From positions 1-41,223 of the forward strand of contig DATKAB010000126.1 of the NCBI GenBank assembly GCA_035498555.1: a DNA stretch of 41,223 nucleotides. Direction: 5' to 3'. The DNA comes from Candidatus Sulfotelmatobacter sp. Lineage in GTDB: Bacteria; Eisenbacteria; RBG-16-71-46. The notes under the pieces were generated by a model. That model was not told the origin of the DNA. It searched no databases and worked only from the letters and a program-made list of their open reading frames with translations. The position numbers and the translations under genes are program-made. Below are positions 8,520-16,718 of this stretch, piece by piece (within the stretch, counting starts at the first letter, position 1; the number at the start of each line of letters is the position of its first letter).

Positions 8520-10355
8520 CTAGCCCTTCTCGCGCTCTTTCTTCCTCGCCTCTTCCATCGCCTTGCGCAGCGCGATCGCCATGGAGGTGAGCTCACCTTC
8601 GACCGGTCGCGAGGAAATGATCATCGGCCGGCCACCCTCGGAGCGGCCGCGCTCTTCGCCCGAATCGCGGCGATGATCTCGCGAGCGGTCGAATCCTTGA
8701 CGCTCCTCGCGATCCGGCCGCCCTCCGCGGCTGCCCTCACGCCGCCCGCGTTCGCCGCCTTCGCGACGACTGGAGGATTCGCCACGCGGGCGCTCTCCGC
8801 CCGCAGCGCCGCGCCGCGGCCGACCTACCTCCTCTTCACCGCGCCGCGGAGCTCCGCCTTCTCGACGGCCGCGCTCGCCGCTCTCGCGGCGGGGCCGCTG
8901 AGCTTCGCCCGCGGGCAGATCCACACCCTCCCCGTGCGGACTCGGCGAATCGGCTGCCGGCACGGCCGGCGTCACCCCTTCGAGGCGCAGCCGAATCTTC
9001 CCGGCGCGCGGCTCGAGAATCTCGACTCGCACGGTCTTGCCGAGCGGGAACGCGGCCGCGAGATCGGCGTTGCGCGGCTGACCGGATTCCTCGCGAGGGA
9101 TCATCCCGGTCGCCCGCGGCCCAAACTCGGGAAGATCGACGAACACGCCGAACGGCCGGACCCCCGACACGCGGCCCTCGACGACTTCGCCCGGCGCCGG
9201 CGTTCGCGGCGGCGGCAGCCCTTCGGCGAGCGCATCGCGGATCGAGAGCGAGATGCGGCGCTTGTCGGGCTCGACCGAGCGCACCACCACCTCGACCTTC
9301 TGGCCGGGCTTCAGGACTTCCTTCACGTGGCCGACGCGCTGCATCGCGGCTTCGGAGACGTGCACCAGCCCATCGATGCCGGGCGCCAGATTGACGAATG
9401 CTCCGAAATCGGCGAGGCGCGCCACGGTGCCGCTGACCCGCTGGCCTGGAGCGAAGCGGCCGGCAGCGTCCTGCCAGGGATCCGGCGCTGCCGCCTTGAT
9501 CGAGAGCGCGACGCGCGGCTTGCCGTCCTTGCCCTTCTCGATCCGCAGCACGCGAACTCGAACCCGGTCGCCGGGCTTCAGCGCCTTGCTCGGGTGGCCG
9601 ATTCTCTCGTGCGAAATCTCGGACACGTGCACCAGCCCGTCGAGTCCGCCGAGGTTGACGAACGCTCCGAAATTTTCGAGCCGCGCGACGGTGCCCTCGA
9701 GCTCGTCGCCGGGCTTGAGATGGGCGAGCAACTCCTTCGCCTTTTCCTGCTCGCCGCGCCGCAGCAGCTGGCGGCGCGACAGCACGGCGCCGCGCCGGCC
9801 CTCTTCGACCGCGGTCACCAGGAACTCGAGCGTTTTCCCGACATAGGCGGAAGGATTGTCACAGAACCCCAGCTCGATCTGGGACACCGGGCAGAATCCG
9901 CGCGCCCCTCCCAGATCCACGGTCAGCCCGCCGGCATTGAGTCCCGTCACTCTCCCGCTCACGGGCACGCCGGAGGATTTGGCCTCGCGCAGCCGGCCGA
10001 GCGCGGCGCCGCTCTTCGAGGGCATGACCGCGCCCAGGGTGAGCGGCTCCCCGGCCTGGACCACGAACAGCTCGAGCGTGTCGCCGACCGCGATCCTGGG
10101 CTTCCCTTCCGCGTCGCGGAATCCTTTCAGGTCCGCGACCGCCTCGCCCCGGCCGCCGTAGTCGAGCAGCGCGTGTTCCTCGCCAATCGAGACGACCTTC
10201 GCGCTCACCTTCTGGCCCACGCGATATTCGGGTGAGGGATCGACGGCGGCAGGTGCCGGGCGCCGTTCGAACTCCTCGAGCGCTTTCGCGAACTCCGCGG
10301 ACGGCGCCTCGGTGTCCGCGTCGGAACCGTTCGGGGGTGGTGTTTCTGAGCTCAT
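8520..10355 (-). CDS. Five-S1-domain RNA-binding protein with charged Arg/Gly tail
   Basis: The 611-residue protein contains five S1/OB repeats at about residues 46-112, 130-197, 215-289, 303-375 and 388-461. Repeats 3 and 4 are the most canonical (GAFVNL...DGLVHVSEIS), like ribosomal protein S1, while 1 and 2 are diverged like the ribosome-docking repeats of S1. The tail (462-611) is low complexity, rich in Arg, Gly, Glu and Asp with GGERGRRE-type motifs, and ends in an amphipathic Glu/Lys helix. It probably binds mRNA, either as the main S1 (RpsA) or an S1-like translation/RNA-decay factor; the unusual tail keeps me from naming it rpsA. It is transcribed alone, convergent with the oxidoreductase and divergent from the HEAT gene. 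Confidence 0.87.
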   Translation of the reverse strand: MSSETPPPNGSDADTEAPSAEFAKALEEFERRPAPAAVDPSPEYRVGQKVSAKVVSIGEEHALLDYGGRGEAVADLKGFRDAEGKPRIAVGDTLELFVVQAGEPLTLGAVMPSKSGAALGRLREAKSSGVPVSGRVTGLNAGGLTVDLGGARGFCPVSQIELGFCDNPSAYVGKTLEFLVTAVEEGRRGAVLSRRQLLRRGEQEKAKELLAHLKPGDELEGTVARLENFGAFVNLGGLDGLVHVSEISHERIGHPSKALKPGDRVRVRVLRIEKGKDGKPRVALSIKAAAPDPWQDAAGRFAPGQRVSGTVARLADFGAFVNLAPGIDGLVHVSEAAMQRVGHVKEVLKPGQKVEVVVRSVEPDKRRISLSIRDALAEGLPPPRTPAPGEVVEGRVSGVRPFGVFVDLPEFGPRATGMIPREESGQPRNADLAAAFPLGKTVRVEILEPRAGKIRLRLEGVTPAVPAADSPSPHGEGVDLPAGEAQRPRRESGERGRREGGAPRRGEEEVGRPRRGAAGGERPRGESSSRREGGERGRREGSRGGRPDREERQGFDRSRDHRRDSGEERGRSEGGRPMIISSRPVEGELTSMAIALRKAMEEARKKEREKG

Positions 10356-10547
10356 GGCGGGTAGCTACGATACCGCGATCGGGGATCGGCGGCCAATCGC
10401 ACCGGGCCGAGCCACGCCCCCGCCGCGGGTCGGGCGGCGCGCCGGGCACCTCCCTCGCTCAAGCGGGCGGGAGGGCTTGCCGATACCGGTTCCGATGGCC
10501 GTCTCGATCTCGAGTCGGCCTTCATTGCCCCGGCCGGAGGGGCCACG
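10356..10547. promoter_or_regulatory. Divergent intergenic region, S1 gene and HEAT/HD-GYP operon
   Basis: These 192 bases separate two divergent starts, so both promoters should lie here. I cannot identify convincing -35/-10 boxes. The only clear signal is a GGAGG/GGGG Shine-Dalgarno stretch (about 10536-10542) ahead of the HEAT gene at 10548. Confidence 0.35.
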
Positions 10548-12380
10548 ATGGAACCGCACGTCACTCCCGAGCCCGAACAAGATCTTTCCGAGCTGACGCC
10601 CGAGGAGGCCGCAGTCGCCCGGGCCGCCGGCGCCTGGGTTCGGCAGCTGGCCCGTACGCTCAAGACCTGCCGGCTCTACGATCGGTTCAATCCCACCGTG
10701 CTCCGGTTCCGCGAGGATCTGGCCACCGGGCTGACGCGATTCCTCCGGGAACACGGGGCGCTGACCCTCACGTTCACGGCCAACGACGTCCAGTGGGGCC
10801 GGGCCTCTCTCTATCCCGCGAAGTCACGCGAAGACAACCTGGCGCTGCCGTTCTTCCGCGATGGCATTCGCAGCATCACCTTCGAGCCGGGCATTCCCTC
10901 GCGCGAGCTCGAGGCTCTGCTCGACATCGTGCTGCAGCTCACGGGACGATCGGCCAGCGACGACGACATGGTGACGCGCATCTGGGAGGCTTCGCTCGAT
11001 CACATCGAGCTCGGGTGCGTTTCGGTCGTGGGCGACATCGAGACCGGGGGAGGCGACGCGCCGGCCGAGAGCGGAAGCCTGATGCCCTGGCCGCATCAGG
11101 CGAGCGGCGGGGCGGCCGGGCTTGCGGCCACCGCGCCACCGGCGTCGGCCGCCCGGACCGACATCGCGCCGCCGGGGATCGCCGGCGTCGAGCTCCCCGA
11201 GGGCAGGGACCCGAACGACGACGACATCCTGGCTCCCGAGGCGCCGACCCGGTCCGACGACCGCATCATTGGCGCGCCCACCCGTGACTTCGAGCAGTCG
11301 TTCGCCGAGCTGGACACCCGGTCGTCCGCCGAGCTGACGCGTTTCCGGCTCGAGAGCGAAGCCGAGTCGGCGCAGCCGCTCGAGCATGCGGTGCTCGACG
11401 TGCTCACGGACTGTCTGTACGTATGTTCGACGCCCGCCGATCGGGCCGAACTGGGTCGCTATCTCCCGCGCGTGCTGCGCGAATCCGTCGCGCTCGGCGA
11501 GTGGAGCGAAGCCCGCCGCTGTCTGTCGCTGCTTCAGCTGTGTGGGAGCAGCGAGTGGTCGCTCGACGGTTTCACCGCCGAGCTGGTCCAGCCAACCTCG
11601 ATTCCGTCGCGTCAGGCGATTTCTCGCGTGGATCAGCAGGAGGCGTCCGAAGTCGAAGCGTTCATCGAGTTCGGGCGCATGCTGGGGCCGGCGGTGTTCG
11701 ACTGGTGGATGCGCGTGATCGCAGAGAGTCAGCAGCAGCGCGTCCGGCGCGCGGTCTGCCAGGCGGTGAGCGTGCTGATGCGCGACAACCCCGAGCGCCT
11801 GGCGCCGTGGCTCGCCGACGAGCGCTGGTACGTGGTCCGCAACGCGGTTGCGGTCCTCGGCGACATCGGGGGCTCCGCGATCGTCGGACTCCTGCGCCCG
11901 ATCGCACGCCACGCCGACCGGCGGGTCCGGCGCGAGGTCGTCAACGCCCTGGCGCAGGCCGACCTGACGGCCGCGCGCCCGCTCCTGCTCGAGATGCTGC
12001 CGGACTCACGAGGTCAGATCTTCAGCTGGCTGCTGAAGCAGCTCTCCGGCCGCCGCGATCCCGAGGTGGCCGGGACCGCGCTCCGCCTGATGCGCGAGGA
12101 ACACTTCCTCGAGCGACCCGTGGAAGAGCGGCGCGCGATCTACATGACCATCGGTTCGACCGGAGACGACCAGGTGCTCTCGACACTCGAGCAGGAGCTG
12201 CACGGAGGTGGCTGGTTCTCGAAGGTGTTCGATCTTCACCGCCAGGAGATCGCCCGCTGCATCGCGCGACTCGGAACGCCGGCCGCGCGCGAAGTCCTCG
12301 AGCGCGGCACTCATTCGCTCAAGCCCCAACTGAGGAAAGCCTGTCTCGACGCGCTGGCCACCGGACCGAACCATGACTGA
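10548..12380 (+). CDS. HEAT-repeat protein with an N-terminal module shared with the HD-GYP neighbour
   Basis: The 610-residue cytoplasmic protein has three parts. Residues about 25-135 form a folded module with the pattern RLYDRFNP...ALTLTFTANDVQWG...FFRDGIRSITFEPGI. Residues about 140-260 are a Pro/Ala/Asp-rich linker. The C-terminal part (about 398-600) contains HEAT-like helical repeats (RRAVCQAVSVL, YVVRNAVAVLGDIGG, RRVRREVVNALAQ), a protein-interaction scaffold. The N-terminal module has the same pattern as the start of the next gene, whose ATG overlaps this stop by 8 nt. The start has GGAGGGG about 8 nt upstream. I do not recognise a named family for the whole protein. A role as scaffold or partner of the HD-GYP protein is inferred from the overlap and the shared module. 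Confidence 0.83.
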   Translation: MEPHVTPEPEQDLSELTPEEAAVARAAGAWVRQLARTLKTCRLYDRFNPTVLRFREDLATGLTRFLREHGALTLTFTANDVQWGRASLYPAKSREDNLALPFFRDGIRSITFEPGIPSRELEALLDIVLQLTGRSASDDDMVTRIWEASLDHIELGCVSVVGDIETGGGDAPAESGSLMPWPHQASGGAAGLAATAPPASAARTDIAPPGIAGVELPEGRDPNDDDILAPEAPTRSDDRIIGAPTRDFEQSFAELDTRSSAELTRFRLESEAESAQPLEHAVLDVLTDCLYVCSTPADRAELGRYLPRVLRESVALGEWSEARRCLSLLQLCGSSEWSLDGFTAELVQPTSIPSRQAISRVDQQEASEVEAFIEFGRMLGPAVFDWWMRVIAESQQQRVRRAVCQAVSVLMRDNPERLAPWLADERWYVVRNAVAVLGDIGGSAIVGLLRPIARHADRRVRREVVNALAQADLTAARPLLLEMLPDSRGQIFSWLLKQLSGRRDPEVAGTALRLMREEHFLERPVEERRAIYMTIGSTGDDQVLSTLEQELHGGGWFSKVFDLHRQEIARCIARLGTPAAREVLERGTHSLKPQLRKACLDALATGPNHD

Positions 12381-13818
12381 GCCGACGGGCGCTGAATCCC
12401 CGCGCGATCTCGACGCCGCCCGCGAGACCGCCTTCGGCCTGGAAGTGGTGTTCAGGCTGCACGGGCTGCTGCGCGCCGCTCGTCTGTACGCACCCACCCA
12501 CCAGACCTTCCAGCGCCATCTCGACGAGATGATCGCCGTCGTCGAGTCGGGCGACGAAGACGAGACTTCACTCGCCGGCATGGGCGAGATGTTCTACGTC
12601 AACGGGGCCCGCATTCGGCCTCAGGCATCGCAGTATCCTCTGTTTCAGAGCCTGCTCTCGGAGTTCGAGTCCCGGGCCCTGGGCGCGATTCGGTTCATGA
12701 AGGGAGTCACCCAGGACGAGGTGAGGACGTTCGTCCAGCTCTTCACTTCGGCCCGAACCGCTGAGCAGTTCGAGCAGATGCCGGAGGCGGTCGCCGAGGC
12801 CGGGGTACTCCACATCGTGCCGGTGCGGATGCGCGATCTGCGCACGTCCCAGCTGACACCGGTCGAGGATCAGCCGCTGGACCGGAGCGAGCGAGCGCGC
12901 GCACGCCAGAACTTCTGGCGGGCGGTGGTGGGCACGCGCAGCATTCTGCTCCGGGCCTCGCAGACCGGCCGACCGGCGCTTCGGCAGGCCAAGCGGGTGG
13001 TGCAACCGATCGTCGACAGCATCATGAAGAACGAGTACTCGATCATGGGCCTGGCCGCGCTGCGCAGCCATGACGAGTACACATTCGCGCACTGCGTGAA
13101 TGTGAGCGTGCTGTCGGTGCGCATGGGCCAGGTGCTCGGTCTGTCGCGCGCGGCGCTCGCCAATCTGGGCGTGGCCGCGCTCCTGCACGATCTGGGCAAG
13201 CTCGCGATCGCGACCGACGTGCTGCAGAAGCCGGGGCAGCTCAACGACGCGGAGTGGGATCAGGTACACCGCCATCCGCTGGTCGGAGTGCTGATGATCT
13301 CCCGCATGCCGGGGCTCTCCCCGCTGACCCTCGAGGCGATGCGGGTCAGCCTGCAGCACCACATGAACGTGGACCATACCGGCTACCCGGGGCTCGAACG
13401 CCCCGCAGCGCTGGCCACGTTCTCGCGCATCGTGGCGGTGGCCGACTTCTTCGACGCGATCACCGCGCATCGCGCCTACCGGGCGCGGCCCTACACCGGG
13501 TTCGAGGCGCTCCGTCACATGATGGGGCCGGACCGCACGCACTTCGATCCCGCGGTGCTGTGGGCGCTGGTCCAGGGCATCGGCCTCTATCCGGCCGGCT
13601 CGGTGCTGCGCACCCGCTCGGGCCATCTGGCGATCAGCACCGCGCCGAACCCGCGCGATCTGCGCCGCCCGGTCTGCCGCATCCTCGCTCGTCCCAACGG
13701 CGAGTCGCTGCTCGATCGCACCGAGACCTGGAACCCGATGCCCCCGGAGGAGTCGGTGGCCCACGTGCTCGAGCCCGGCGAGCATCCGTTCGACGTGAAC
13801 GAGCTGCTGGCGGCCTGA
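12373..13818 (+). CDS. HD-GYP domain protein (c-di-GMP phosphodiesterase-like)
   Basis: The 481-residue protein has an N-terminal module (about 25-150) like that of the preceding HEAT protein, then an HD-GYP domain (about 215-400). The HD core is intact: HDEYTFAHCVNV and HDLGK (His272, Asp273, Lys276). The GYP signature is altered: His329-His330 are followed by Met331 where a metal-binding Glu is usual, and Asp334 is followed by His335 instead of Gly, although GYP (337-339) is kept. HD-GYP proteins hydrolyse cyclic di-GMP to pGpG or GMP; some degenerate forms only bind. No receiver or membrane segment is present, so input probably comes through the N-terminal module or the HEAT partner. Its stop lies 1 nt from the stop of the convergent permease gene. 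Confidence 0.88.
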   Translation: MTEPTGAESPRDLDAARETAFGLEVVFRLHGLLRAARLYAPTHQTFQRHLDEMIAVVESGDEDETSLAGMGEMFYVNGARIRPQASQYPLFQSLLSEFESRALGAIRFMKGVTQDEVRTFVQLFTSARTAEQFEQMPEAVAEAGVLHIVPVRMRDLRTSQLTPVEDQPLDRSERARARQNFWRAVVGTRSILLRASQTGRPALRQAKRVVQPIVDSIMKNEYSIMGLAALRSHDEYTFAHCVNVSVLSVRMGQVLGLSRAALANLGVAALLHDLGKLAIATDVLQKPGQLNDAEWDQVHRHPLVGVLMISRMPGLSPLTLEAMRVSLQHHMNVDHTGYPGLERPAALATFSRIVAVADFFDAITAHRAYRARPYTGFEALRHMMGPDRTHFDPAVLWALVQGIGLYPAGSVLRTRSGHLAISTAPNPRDLRRPVCRILARPNGESLLDRTETWNPMPPEESVAHVLEPGEHPFDVNELLAA

Positions 13819-13819
13819 G

Positions 13820-15043
13820 CTACTCGTACCTCAACGCTTCGATCGGATCGAGCGAGGCCGCACGCCGCGCCGGCCAGACGCCGAACAGGATGCCGACTGC
13901 GGCCGCGAACGCGAACGCGATGATCACCGAAGAGGCGCCGACGTCGGTGTTCCACTGGAACGTCTGATGCAGGAAAATCGCGGCGCCGGCGCCGAGGCCC
14001 ACGCCGATCGCCCCGCCCATCATGCACAGCACCACCGCCTCGATCAGAAACTGAAGCAGGATGTTGAGCTGAGTGGCGCCCAGCGCCTTGCGGATGCCGA
14101 TTTCGCGGGTGCGCTCGGTCACCGAGACCAGCATGATGTTCATGATGCCGATGCCGCCGACCAGCAGGCTCACCGCGGCGATGCCGGCGAGCAGCAGGCT
14201 GAAGACCTGAGTGGTCTCGCCGAGCGTGTTCAGGAAATCCGACTGGTTGCGGATCGTGAAATTGTCGTCCTGTCCCGGACGGAGCTTGTGCTCGCGCCGC
14301 AGGATCCGATCCACTTCGGCCATGGTGACCGGGATCTCCTCTTCGGACGGGGCGAGCAGGTTGATCGACCGCAGCCGGTCGCTGCCGATCAGCCGGTAGC
14401 GGGCGGTCTGGATCGGCACCAGCACCTGATCATCGGGGTTCTGGAATCCGGCGCCCTGGCCCTTCGACGCCAGCACGCCGACCACTTCGAACTGTTTGTC
14501 GTCGATGCGCACGAAGTCGCCGACGATCGCGTCCGCCGAGGGCAGCCCCAGATCGTCCACCACCTGCTGGCCGAGCACCGCGACCCGCCGCCGCGCGGCG
14601 TCCTCGGCGTTGGAGAACATCCGACCGGTGGCAATCGAGAAATTGCGTACCTCGAGATAGTTGGCCGTGGTGCCGGTGATGGTGGTGCTGGTGTTGTGGT
14701 TCGCGAACTCGACCTGGAGCTGGCGAGAAAGCTCGGGCTGGAGCGCCAGCACGTGCGTCGCGCGCTGGCTGATCGCATCGGCATCCTCGAAAGTCAGCGG
14801 TGCGCGATCGGTGGACGAGGCGATGCCACCGCCCGCTCGCGCCTGACCGGGACTCACGCTGAGCAGCGTGGTGCCGAGCGCCGCGATGCGCTCCTTGACC
14901 GAGCGCTGGGCGCCGCTGCCCAGCGCGACCATCGCGATCACCGCGGCCACCCCGATCACGATGCCGAGCATGGTGAGGAACGAGCGCAGCTTGTTGGCGC
15001 GAAGCGCATCGAGCGCCACCCGAAGCGTTTCGGTGACCATCAT
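13820..15043 (-). CDS. MacB-like ABC transporter permease (FtsX fold), no ATPase domain
   Basis: The 407-residue protein has the MacB permease layout: a first TM helix near residues 20-42 (TMLGIVIGVAAVIAMVALG), a large periplasmic domain (about 45-280), then three TM helices including GIGIMNIMLVSVTERTREIG and a conserved REIGIRKALGA motif. It would drive mechanotransmission in a tripartite efflux or secretion system. E. coli MacB carries its ATPase in the same chain; here it is absent, as in LolCDE-style split systems, and no ATPase gene lies in the operon. I chose the ATG at 15043, 1 nt after the adaptor stop and 7-8 nt after GGAGGAGGA; a second ATG follows at 15040. Confidence 0.9.
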   Translation of the reverse strand: MMVTETLRVALDALRANKLRSFLTMLGIVIGVAAVIAMVALGSGAQRSVKERIAALGTTLLSVSPGQARAGGGIASSTDRAPLTFEDADAISQRATHVLALQPELSRQLQVEFANHNTSTTITGTTANYLEVRNFSIATGRMFSNAEDAARRRVAVLGQQVVDDLGLPSADAIVGDFVRIDDKQFEVVGVLASKGQGAGFQNPDDQVLVPIQTARYRLIGSDRLRSINLLAPSEEEIPVTMAEVDRILRREHKLRPGQDDNFTIRNQSDFLNTLGETTQVFSLLLAGIAAVSLLVGGIGIMNIMLVSVTERTREIGIRKALGATQLNILLQFLIEAVVLCMMGGAIGVGLGAGAAIFLHQTFQWNTDVGASSVIIAFAFAAAVGILFGVWPARRAASLDPIEALRYE

Positions 15044-15044
15044 C

Positions 15045-16670
15045 TCAGCGTCCTCCTCCACCGGCGCCGCCACCGCCGCGGCCACCGCCGCCACCTCCAC
15101 CGCCGCCGGCGCCCGGCAGGCCAGTGCCCATGCGCTGGCGCAGACGATCCTGATCCTGCTGGCGCTTGGCCTGCTGCTCGGCCACGCTCAACATCACCAC
15201 CTGCTCGCCCTCCTTGAGACCGCCGAGCACCTCGCAGTAGTCGAAATTGCTGATGCCGAGCCGCACCACCCGCGGCTCGAGCGCGCCGCTCGGAGTCTGC
15301 ACGAACGCGACCTGCGCGCGGCTGGCGCGGCCGTTGCGACCGCCCATCCCGGCGAATGCGCCCGCGCTCCCTCCGCCGCCTCCGAAGCCGCCGCCGGCGC
15401 CGCCCGCGCCGCCACCGAATCCGCGCGCGCGCGTCGAGTCCCGACCGCCCCCGAATCCGCCGCCCGCGAACCGGAGGCGCCGGAGCGAATCGCCTCCCGC
15501 TCCACCCCGCCCGCCGCCGGCGCGTCCACCCCAGCCACCGGCCGCGCGCATCGAATCGCGACGCGCCGCCCAGCGTCCGCCGCCCGGGTCCGAGGCCCCG
15601 AAAGCAGTCGGCGCGCCGGCCGAGTCCCGGCGCGCGCTCGGGGCAAAGTCGGCGAGCTGGCGCTGGATCTCGGCCTTCACCGAATCCGCATCGAGGCCGA
15701 GCGCCGTGGCGACCGCGGGGATCTCGCGCGCGGTGCGCACCGCATCCACCGGGATCGCCAGCGCGTTGGGACGATCGTCCACGATCATCGAGACCTCGCC
15801 ATTCATCCCTGGCAGCAGCAGCCCCTGCTCGTTGACGATCGAGATCAGCACCGGGAACTGAGTCACCGACTGCTGCACCACCGCCTGCGGCTCGATCTTC
15901 TCGACCGTTCCCTGGAACGGCCGATTCGGGTACGCGTCCACCGTCACGGTCGCGGGATGACCGATTCGGACGTTGCCGATATCGCTCTCGCTGACGAACG
16001 TGCGCATGCGGATGCGCTGCAGATCGGCCATGGTGAGCAGCGAGGTGCCGCCGGTCACCGACAGCGTCGCCGACGAGATCACGGTGCCCGCGGTCACCGC
16101 CTGGGACAGGATGGTGCCGCCGATCGGAGCCCTGACGGTCGCGTCGTCACGCGCCTGACGCGCCAGCTCGAGATTGGTGCGCGCGGTGACCAGCGCAGCC
16201 TGTGCGTTGGCGAAGTCGAGGATCGCGCTCTCGTGCTCGTCGGCGGTGATCACCTGCTGGGCGAACAGATCGTCGGAACGCTTCTTCTGCGCCGTCGAGA
16301 TGTCGAGCTTGGCCTGCGCCGCGTGGAGGGCCGCCTCAGCCTGGTCGTACTGGTTCTTCACGTTGACCGGATCCACCTGGGCGAGCAGATCGCCCTGTTT
16401 CACCACCGAGCCCACCTGCACCGGCATCTTGATGATCTCCCCCGACGCTTTCGACTTGATCTCGACCAGATCGATGGGCTCGACCGTCCCAGTGGCGTCC
16501 ACGGTGACCGAGATGTCCTGGCGCGAAACCGGCTCGACCGAAATGAACGCGCTGGCCTTGTGCGCGGAGCGGAGGCGAGGCAGCAAGAAGAGTGCGGCGG
16601 CGATCGCCACCACCGCCGCGCCCCACACATAGGGCTTCCGGAGCCAGCCGCGTTTCGCTTCGATGCTCAA
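15045..16670 (-). CDS. MacA/HlyD-family periplasmic adaptor with Gly-rich insertions
   Basis: The 541-residue protein begins with one TM anchor (about 15-32), then the membrane-fusion-protein fold: a lipoyl-like half motif (GTVEPIDLVEIKSKASGEI), a coiled-coil hairpin (about 100-190), the second lipoyl half and a beta-barrel. It should bridge the MacB-like permease and the TolC channel. The start is TTG with AGGAG 6 nt upstream; no in-frame ATG is nearby. Two features are odd: a Gly/Arg/Asp-Ser-rich segment around residues 360-455 with repeated DS(M/L/T)R motifs inside the membrane-proximal part, and an almost pure Gly tail in the last 20 or so residues. These are unlike standard MacA (about 370 residues) and explain the extra length. 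Confidence 0.88.
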   Translation of the reverse strand: MSIEAKRGWLRKPYVWGAAVVAIAAALFLLPRLRSAHKASAFISVEPVSRQDISVTVDATGTVEPIDLVEIKSKASGEIIKMPVQVGSVVKQGDLLAQVDPVNVKNQYDQAEAALHAAQAKLDISTAQKKRSDDLFAQQVITADEHESAILDFANAQAALVTARTNLELARQARDDATVRAPIGGTILSQAVTAGTVISSATLSVTGGTSLLTMADLQRIRMRTFVSESDIGNVRIGHPATVTVDAYPNRPFQGTVEKIEPQAVVQQSVTQFPVLISIVNEQGLLLPGMNGEVSMIVDDRPNALAIPVDAVRTAREIPAVATALGLDADSVKAEIQRQLADFAPSARRDSAGAPTAFGASDPGGGRWAARRDSMRAAGGWGGRAGGGRGGAGGDSLRRLRFAGGGFGGGRDSTRARGFGGGAGGAGGGFGGGGGSAGAFAGMGGRNGRASRAQVAFVQTPSGALEPRVVRLGISNFDYCEVLGGLKEGEQVVMLSVAEQQAKRQQDQDRLRQRMGTGLPGAGGGGGGGGGRGGGGAGGGGR

Positions 16671-16690
16671 AGCATGCTCCTCTCCCGCAC

Positions 16691-16718
16691 GATTCCCGTT
16701 CTCGCGCGAATCGGGATC
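16691..16718 (-). repeat. Imperfect hairpin between the TolC and adaptor genes
   Basis: The arms GATTCCCG (16691-16698) and CGGGATC (16712-16718) can pair with one bulge, overlapping the stop codon of the TolC gene. It could modulate relative expression or processing inside the operon. It is short and lacks a U-tract, so I do not call it a terminator. Confidence 0.3.

Noticed and set aside
8673-10235. A 520-codon plus-strand frame opposite the S1 gene
   Set aside because: No recognisable fold; the S1 domains on the other strand are unambiguous.
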